Shown in pieces: positions 1 through 6,677 of a stretch of 6,677 bases of DNA. Positions within the stretch are counted from its first letter, which is position 1, and each line of letters starts with the position of its first letter. A program made the position numbers and the translations under genes. This DNA comes from Actinomycetota bacterium (GTDB lineage Bacteria; Actinomycetota; Acidimicrobiia; IMCC26256; PALSA-610). The notes under the pieces are model-generated. The model saw only the letters and a program-made list of their open reading frames with translations, was not told the DNA's origin and ran no database searches. Location: the NCBI GenBank assembly GCA_030839005.1, contig JAUZEM010000256.1, positions 1 to 6,677 on the forward strand. The letters run 5' to 3'.

Positions 1-395
1 ACGCCAAGGTCGACGGCAAGCCCGCGAGCGACCTGGTCGACCACGACTGGATCGAGCGCGAGTTCATCCCGACGGTGCAGCAGCGGGGCGCGGCGGTGCT
101 CGAGGCGCGGGGAGCATCCTCGGCGGCGTCGGCCGCTTCGGCCGCGCTCGATCACGTGCGCGACTGGGCGCTCGGTACCCCGAGCGGCGACTGGGTCAGC
201 ATGGCCGTGTGCTCGGACGGGTCGTACGACGTGCCCGAAGGCCTGATCTCGGGCTTCCCGTGCACGACCGAGAACGGGGCGTGGAAGATCGTGCCCGGCC
301 TCGACGTCAACGACTTCTCGCGTGGCCGTATCGACGCGAGCGTGCGCGAGCTGGGCGAGGAGCGCGACGCCGTCGCCGATCTCGGCCTCATCTGA
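1..395 (+). CDS. mdh: Malate dehydrogenase, C-terminal 130 residues (5' end outside window)
   Basis: NAD-dependent malate dehydrogenase, which interconverts malate and oxaloacetate in the cytosolic TCA cycle. The reading frame enters open at base 3 (first full codon Ala, in AKVDGKPASDL) and stops at the TGA at 393-395. It belongs to the cytosolic-type MDH family of about 330 residues. Visible family landmarks are DWIEREFIPTVQQRGAAV, then the ARGASSAASAASAA substrate/cofactor-domain stretch, GTPSGDWVSMAV, SDGSYDVPEGLISGFP and the end NDFSRGRIDASVREL...LGLI. From memory of the family, the catalytic His (in a GNHS-type motif) lies only about ten residues upstream of the window edge, so it cannot be checked here. 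A GTG at 75 is internal and is not a start. The gene lies one base upstream of the DNA repair methyltransferase, so the two may share a transcript. Identification is confident; completeness is unknown. Confidence 0.95.
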   Translation, partial: AKVDGKPASDLVDHDWIEREFIPTVQQRGAAVLEARGASSAASAASAALDHVRDWALGTPSGDWVSMAVCSDGSYDVPEGLISGFPCTTENGAWKIVPGLDVNDFSRGRIDASVRELGEERDAVADLGLI

Positions 396-396
396 C

Positions 397-2479
<2,083 letters not shown>

Positions 2480-2485
2480 GGTCAG

Positions 2486-2491
2486 AAAGTA
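2486..2491 (-). promoter_or_regulatory. Candidate -10 element (TACTTT) for a leaderless class I fumarase transcript
   Basis: On the minus strand the hexamer TACTTT fits the actinobacterial TANNNT -10 pattern. It lies 6 bases before the ATG at 2479, so initiation at the A of the ATG would put it at -12 to -7, the spacing expected for a leaderless mRNA. The missing Shine-Dalgarno fits this. No recognisable -35 hexamer was found 17-18 bp upstream, which is common for this promoter class. This is inference from spacing and motif. Confidence 0.45.
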
Positions 2492-2495
2492 CCGT
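2490..2495 (+). promoter_or_regulatory. Weak candidate -10 element (TACCGT) for fumC
   Basis: TACCGT matches TANNNT on the plus strand and would start transcription near 2502, leaving a leader of only about 11 bases that still holds most of the Shine-Dalgarno. It shares its TA with the leftward TACTTT. No -35 was recognised. The true fumC promoter could instead lie further upstream, inside the class I fumarase coding region. Confidence 0.2.
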
Positions 2496-2500
2496 GCAGC

Positions 2501-2507
2501 GGGGAGG
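2501..2507 (+). promoter_or_regulatory. Shine-Dalgarno site of fumC (GGGGAGG)
   Basis: A strong purine-rich ribosome binding site 5 bases before the ATG at 2513. It fixes the fumC start within a longer open frame that runs back to 1052. It contrasts with the opposing fumarase gene, which has none. Confidence 0.8.
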
Positions 2508-2512
2508 ATCTC

Positions 2513-3891
<1,379 letters not shown>

Positions 3892-3892
<1 letters not shown>

Positions 3893-4821
3893 TGCCGGCA
3901 GAACCGCACGATTCGAGGCGGGCGATCGTCGCGGCGCTCGCCGCCAACCTGGGAATCGCCGTCCTCAAGTTCGTGGCGTTCCTCGTGACGCAATCGAGCT
4001 CGATGTTGTCGGAGTCCATCCACTCCGTTGCGGATACGGGAAATCAAGGGCTGCTGCTGATCGGACGGGCGCGGGCTCGCCGGCCGGCCGACGAGCAGCA
4101 TCCGTTCGGATACGGGACGTTGCGCTACTTCTATGCATTCGTCGTCGCGTTCGTGCTGTTCAGCCTCGGCGGTGTGTTCTCGATCTACGAAGGCGTCGAC
4201 AAATTGCGCCATCCGCACGAGCTCGAGAGCGCGGTGTGGGCGATCGCGGTCCTGCTCGGCTCGATGGTGATGGAGGGGTTGTCGTTTCGCACTGCGATCC
4301 GGGAGTCGAACGCGGTTCGTCCCGCGGGCGAGTCGTGGTGGCAGTTCATCCGCCACACCAAGAATCCCGATCTTCCGGTCGTGCTGCTCGAGGACTCGGC
4401 CGCGCTCGTCGGCCTCCTGATCGCGCTCTTGGGTGTCGTCGTCGCGGACGTGACCGGCAACGGCCGCTGGGACGGCGTGGGCAGCCTCGGAATCGGGATC
4501 CTGCTCGTCGCGGTCGCGATCGTGCTCGTGATCGAGATGGGAAGCCTGCTCCTCGGCGAGGCCGCGCGGCCCGAGGTCGTCGAGCGCATCCGGCGCACCA
4601 TCGACGCGTTCCCGAGTGTGCAGCGCGGCATCCATCTGCGCACCGAGCATCTCGGTCCCGACGAGATCGTCGTTGCCGCGAAGGTCGAGTTCGACCCCGA
4701 CCTCACGGTCGCGGAGCTCGCCGCCACGATCGACGCGCTCGAGGTCGAGATCCGCAAGACCGAACCTCGGGCAACCCTGATCTTCGTGGAGCCGGACGTC
4801 TACCGCGAGCCCGCCGGCTAG
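3892..4821 (+). CDS. Cation diffusion facilitator (CDF) metal transporter, ZnT9-like
   Basis: Inner-membrane divalent metal/proton antiporter of 309 aa. About six hydrophobic segments are visible near residues 11-33, 36-58, 78-101, 114-132, 161-186 and 195-221. A cytoplasmic C-terminal domain (about 225-302; PEVVERIRRTIDAF...LIFVEPDV) resembles the CDF dimerisation fold. TM2 carries SESIHSVADTGNQ, with His44 and Asp48 as an HxxxD metal site, followed by the conserved HPFGYG loop (70-75). TM5 has LLEDSAALVG (Glu167, Asp168) instead of the usual HxxxD. That pattern, together with DEQHPFGYG and the NP..PVVLLED block, is what I recall for the ZnT9/SLC30A9 branch. The substrate (Zn, Mn, Fe or Co) cannot be read from sequence. 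The ATG overlaps the fumC stop (TAATG), implying translational coupling and one transcript. Its TAG overlaps the stop of the convergent lipoprotein gene. Family assignment is firm; the branch assignment is moderate. Confidence 0.9.
4818..4821. other. Shared CTAG: overlapping stop codons of convergent genes
   Basis: The self-complementary tetramer CTAG supplies TAG on the plus strand for the transporter (4819-4821) and TAG on the minus strand for the lipoprotein (4820-4818). There is no intergenic DNA and no hairpin with a T-run near the junction, so transcripts probably run into each other or end by Rho. Confidence 0.9.
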
Positions 4822-6593
4822 AAGCTCGCGAGCGCACGCGGCAGCACCTCGGCGAGGTCGCGCGTGTCGCGCGCGTCGAAGTTCCACGCGTCCGTCGCCT
4901 GGGCGATCTTGCGCAGCGTCGCGAGATCAGCGCCGTTGCCGTACGCGATCGTGAAGACCGGAATGTTCGGGTTCGTCGCGAGGTGCGCGAGCAGCGCGGT
5001 TTGGCTGTTGTCGTGGTCGTCTTCGTTGTATCCGTCGGTCAGCAGTACCACGGCGTTGATCCGCTGCGGATCGGCTCGGCGCGCGACAGCGTCGAACGCG
5101 TCGCGCGTCGCGGCGTAGAGCGGCGAGCCCCGCTGGGGCGTGAGCGACGGGATCGCGCTCGACAGCGCACGCCGGCGAACGGCGAGCGGCCCGAGCGGCA
5201 CGATGTCGCGCCAGTTCGGGCTGACCGGGTTCGACAGCTCGGTCGAGAAGATACGAAGGCCGAAGTCGTCGTCGGGCGCGAGCTGGTCGAGCCCGGCGGT
5301 CAGCGCGGCCTGCGCGAGCGCGATCTTCGTCGGACCGTCGCGCGTGGTCTGGCCGTCGAGACTGGCAACATCGCCCATCGAGTCGGAGACGTCGAACAGG
5401 AACAGCACGCGGGCCCGACGGCGGGTGGTCTGCCAGTGCGCGATCGCCTGCTCGACGGCGGCGGGTGACGCGGGTGCGACCGCACTGGTGCGCGCCGTGG
5501 CGTCGACGCCGTTGCTCGGAACGACGAGGTCGGCTCGTACCGCTGCGGCCCTCGCCGGCGCACCCGGGCGAAAGCCCGCGGCGGCGACCTTCGCCTGCGC
5601 CGCGGGTCGGAGCGCGAATGTCGTGAACTGTCGGGCGCCGGCGCGTGCCGCGGACGACGACCACGGCGCATCGAGGACGATCATCGGATTGTCGCTCTCG
5701 ATGCCCGCGTCCTTCGGATAGATCGCGACGAGCGGCAGTGCCGGGCGCGACGCGCGCCCATCGAGTGCGACGTCGTCCTGCGCGTGTCCCGTGTTGTACG
5801 CGACGACCGAACTCTCGTCGTTGATCACCGCCGAGAGGTACGTCAGCGCGCTCGAGGTGGATCTCGTCGCGAGCCGTCGCCAATTTTCGAAATAGGCCTG
5901 CGTCGAATCGCCGTAGTACGCGACCGATCGCTCGAGGAGGTGGGTGTTGCTCGCCGAGGACGGCGATGCGGCGAGCGCGATCGTGGCGTCGAGACCCGTC
6001 GTCGACCAGTTGGGGTTGCCCTTGCCGAGCCGGAACGCTCCCCATTCGTGATGCCCGTACGCGGTCCAGCCGCGCGGGTCCTGGGCGAGTTGCTCGAGGT
6101 CGGTCCAGCCGAGCGGTCGGTGCGGGTAATCGAGCGCCCGGGCCATCGGCGTCGGCATCGCGATGACGAGTGGCGTGCGCGCGAACGGCGTGCCGTTCGG
6201 CGCCATGGGCCGGCGGCGCTGATCGGCCAAACGCGCGTTCAGCAGCTCTCCCCACATCGTCGATCCCGGTACCCACGCGGCGGGCGCGGGGCCGAGGCGT
6301 TCGGAGTCAGGCCAATTGTCGAAGAGCTCGCGCGCCGCGATCGGTGAGTCGACGGTCTCGATGCGCACGAACGCGCATGCACCGTCGCGCATCCGCGCGG
6401 ACGACGATCCGTTGAAATGCGACGCGGTGTCGGCGAGCAGCGACGCCGTCTCCGGCGCGGCCGCGATGTCGACCGGAACGCACCTCCCCGGATCGCCGAG
6501 GGGCACGACCGTGGTGCTCTCGCGGTACGCGCACGCGCTCGTCAGCAGCGGAACCAGAGGAACCAGACGCAAGGCGGTTCGCAGACGCCCCAC
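4818..6593 (-). CDS. Lipoprotein with solute-binding-like domain fused to von Willebrand factor A domain
   Basis: Predicted extracytoplasmic, membrane-anchored protein of 591 aa. The signal peptide has Arg at residues 3, 5 and 9, a hydrophobic core LVPLVPLL and a lipobox LTSAC, giving lipidated Cys21. Residues about 40-355 look like a type 2 periplasmic binding fold (SBP_bac_11-like). Typical blocks are FARTPLVIAMPTPMARAL, LGWTDLEQLAQDPRGW, WGAFRLGKGNPNWSTTGLDA and, late, YPKDAGIESDNPMIVLDAPW. After an Ala-rich linker (about 356-392), residues 394-588 form a vWA domain. Its MIDAS motif is DVSDS (Asp401, Ser403, Ser405), with Ser490 in GSPLYAA and Asp520 in LLTDGYN completing the likely metal site. 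The ligand and partner are unknown to me. The start is GTG at 6593, since the frame stays open upstream but the signal peptide fits only here. Two GAGGA boxes precede it, the nearer 9 bases away. It starts 2 bp after the probable end of another minus-strand gene, suggesting an operon. Confidence 0.85.
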   Translation of the reverse strand: MGRLRTALRLVPLVPLLTSACAYRESTTVVPLGDPGRCVPVDIAAAPETASLLADTASHFNGSSSARMRDGACAFVRIETVDSPIAARELFDNWPDSERLGPAPAAWVPGSTMWGELLNARLADQRRRPMAPNGTPFARTPLVIAMPTPMARALDYPHRPLGWTDLEQLAQDPRGWTAYGHHEWGAFRLGKGNPNWSTTGLDATIALAASPSSASNTHLLERSVAYYGDSTQAYFENWRRLATRSTSSALTYLSAVINDESSVVAYNTGHAQDDVALDGRASRPALPLVAIYPKDAGIESDNPMIVLDAPWSSSAARAGARQFTTFALRPAAQAKVAAAGFRPGAPARAAAVRADLVVPSNGVDATARTSAVAPASPAAVEQAIAHWQTTRRRARVLFLFDVSDSMGDVASLDGQTTRDGPTKIALAQAALTAGLDQLAPDDDFGLRIFSTELSNPVSPNWRDIVPLGPLAVRRRALSSAIPSLTPQRGSPLYAATRDAFDAVARRADPQRINAVVLLTDGYNEDDHDNSQTALLAHLATNPNIPVFTIAYGNGADLATLRKIAQATDAWNFDARDTRDLAEVLPRALASF

Positions 6594-6595
6594 GG

Positions 6596-6677
6596 CTATG
6601 CGTCCTCTTCCTCTTTTTGTTCTTTTTGATGGGTCGACTCCACGCTCCGCTCCCCTCCGGTCGCTGCGCTGTCGTCT
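6596..6677 (-). CDS. C-terminal tail of an unidentified gene (5' part outside window)
   Basis: On the minus strand a frame enters at the window edge and stops with TAG at 6598-6596, two bases before the lipoprotein GTG. The 26 visible residues start DDSAATGGERSVEST and end in the very charged HQKEQKEEEDA, which looks like a disordered tail and identifies no family. Reasons to believe it: the first 15 codons end in G or C in 13 cases, better than the other two minus-strand frames; the stop lies right at the next gene's start; and the next gene's ribosome binding site sits in its end. All three minus-strand frames are open up to this point, so the evidence is modest. A gene starting on the opposite strand at ATG 6629 is the main alternative. 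Confidence 0.45.
   Translation of the reverse strand, partial: DDSAATGGERSVESTHQKEQKEEEDA
6603..6613 (-). promoter_or_regulatory. Tandem Shine-Dalgarno boxes for the lipoprotein gene
   Basis: On the minus strand GAGGA occurs twice (6613-6609 and 6607-6603) in GAGGAAGAGGA. The nearer box is 9 bases before the GTG at 6593. This supports GTG 6593 as the start although the frame is open upstream. The boxes lie inside the last codons (Glu/Asp) of the putative upstream gene, which would favour coupled translation. Confidence 0.6.

Larger units (their letters stand above)
2480..2512. promoter_or_regulatory. 33-bp divergent intergenic region between the two fumarase genes
   Basis: This is the only intergenic stretch in the window longer than two bases. 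It must carry, or partly carry, the start signals for both the class I fumarase (leftward) and fumC (rightward). It contains a leftward TACTTT, a rightward TACCGT and the fumC Shine-Dalgarno. No convincing inverted repeat for a regulator was found in it. Upstream promoter parts must lie inside the 5' ends of the opposing genes. Confidence 0.6.

Noticed and set aside
108..158. GC-rich Ala/Ser repeat (SSAASAASAA) as a possible inserted low-complexity sequence
   Set aside because: This stretch is the conserved ARGASSAASAASA segment of actinobacterial malate dehydrogenases.
322..396. Upstream GTG start for the ogt gene
   Set aside because: It would add 25 low-complexity residues encoded in the out-of-frame end of mdh. 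ATG 397 directly after the mdh stop gives the normal family length.
6613..6629. T-rich tract on the plus strand (two runs of five T) resembling a terminator tail
   Set aside because: No stable GC hairpin lies immediately before it and no plus-strand gene ends nearby. On the minus strand it reads as Lys/Gln/Glu codons leading into the lipoprotein's ribosome binding site.
6629..6677. Possible plus-strand gene start (ATG 6629, MGRLHAPLPSGRCAVV)
   Set aside because: It has no Shine-Dalgarno in front (GTTCTTTTT), the peptide is unfamiliar, and it is antisense to a frame that fits better as the end of an upstream minus-strand gene. It cannot be fully excluded at the window edge.

Overview
This is a GC-rich, almost fully coding window, probably from a free-living actinobacterium. 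The evidence is strong G/C bias at third codon positions, a GTG start, overlapping stop and start codons, a TANNNT-type leaderless promoter candidate and an actinobacterial-looking malate dehydrogenase tail. I cannot place it below phylum from sequence alone. The only non-coding bases are one at 396, 33 between the two fumarase genes (2480-2512) and two at 6594-6595. No rRNA, tRNA, insertion sequence, CRISPR array or clear intrinsic terminator was seen.

Left part (1-3892): central carbon metabolism around malate and fumarate. The C-terminal 130 residues of malate dehydrogenase (+ strand, 5' end outside the window) are followed after one base by an intact Ogt/MGMT-type O6-alkylguanine DNA repair methyltransferase. 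Convergent with it, and overlapping its 3' end by 47 bp, is a full-length class I [4Fe-4S] fumarase (- strand, 548 aa). Divergent from that gene, across 33 bp, is a full-length class II, iron-independent fumarase FumC (+ strand, 459 aa). Two non-homologous enzymes for the same reaction therefore share one very short divergent control region, and the next enzyme of the cycle (malate to oxaloacetate) is close by.

Middle (3892-4821): a ZnT9-like cation diffusion facilitator whose ATG overlaps the fumC stop codon (TAATG), so the two genes are probably cotranscribed and translationally coupled. A metal transporter tied to the iron-independent fumarase, facing the iron-sulfur fumarase, suggests a metal or redox link. 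That link is inference only.

Right part (4818-6677, - strand): a 591-aa lipoprotein that joins an extracellular solute-binding-like domain to a C-terminal von Willebrand factor A domain with a near-complete MIDAS metal site. Its stop codon overlaps the transporter's on the opposite strand in a shared CTAG. Its GTG start lies just after the probable end of another - strand gene, of which only a charged 26-residue tail is in the window.

No wholly new system is evident. The items most worth a second look are the paired fumarases with their possibly mutually exclusive promoters, the coupled metal transporter, and the binding-protein/vWA lipoprotein with its unseen upstream partner.
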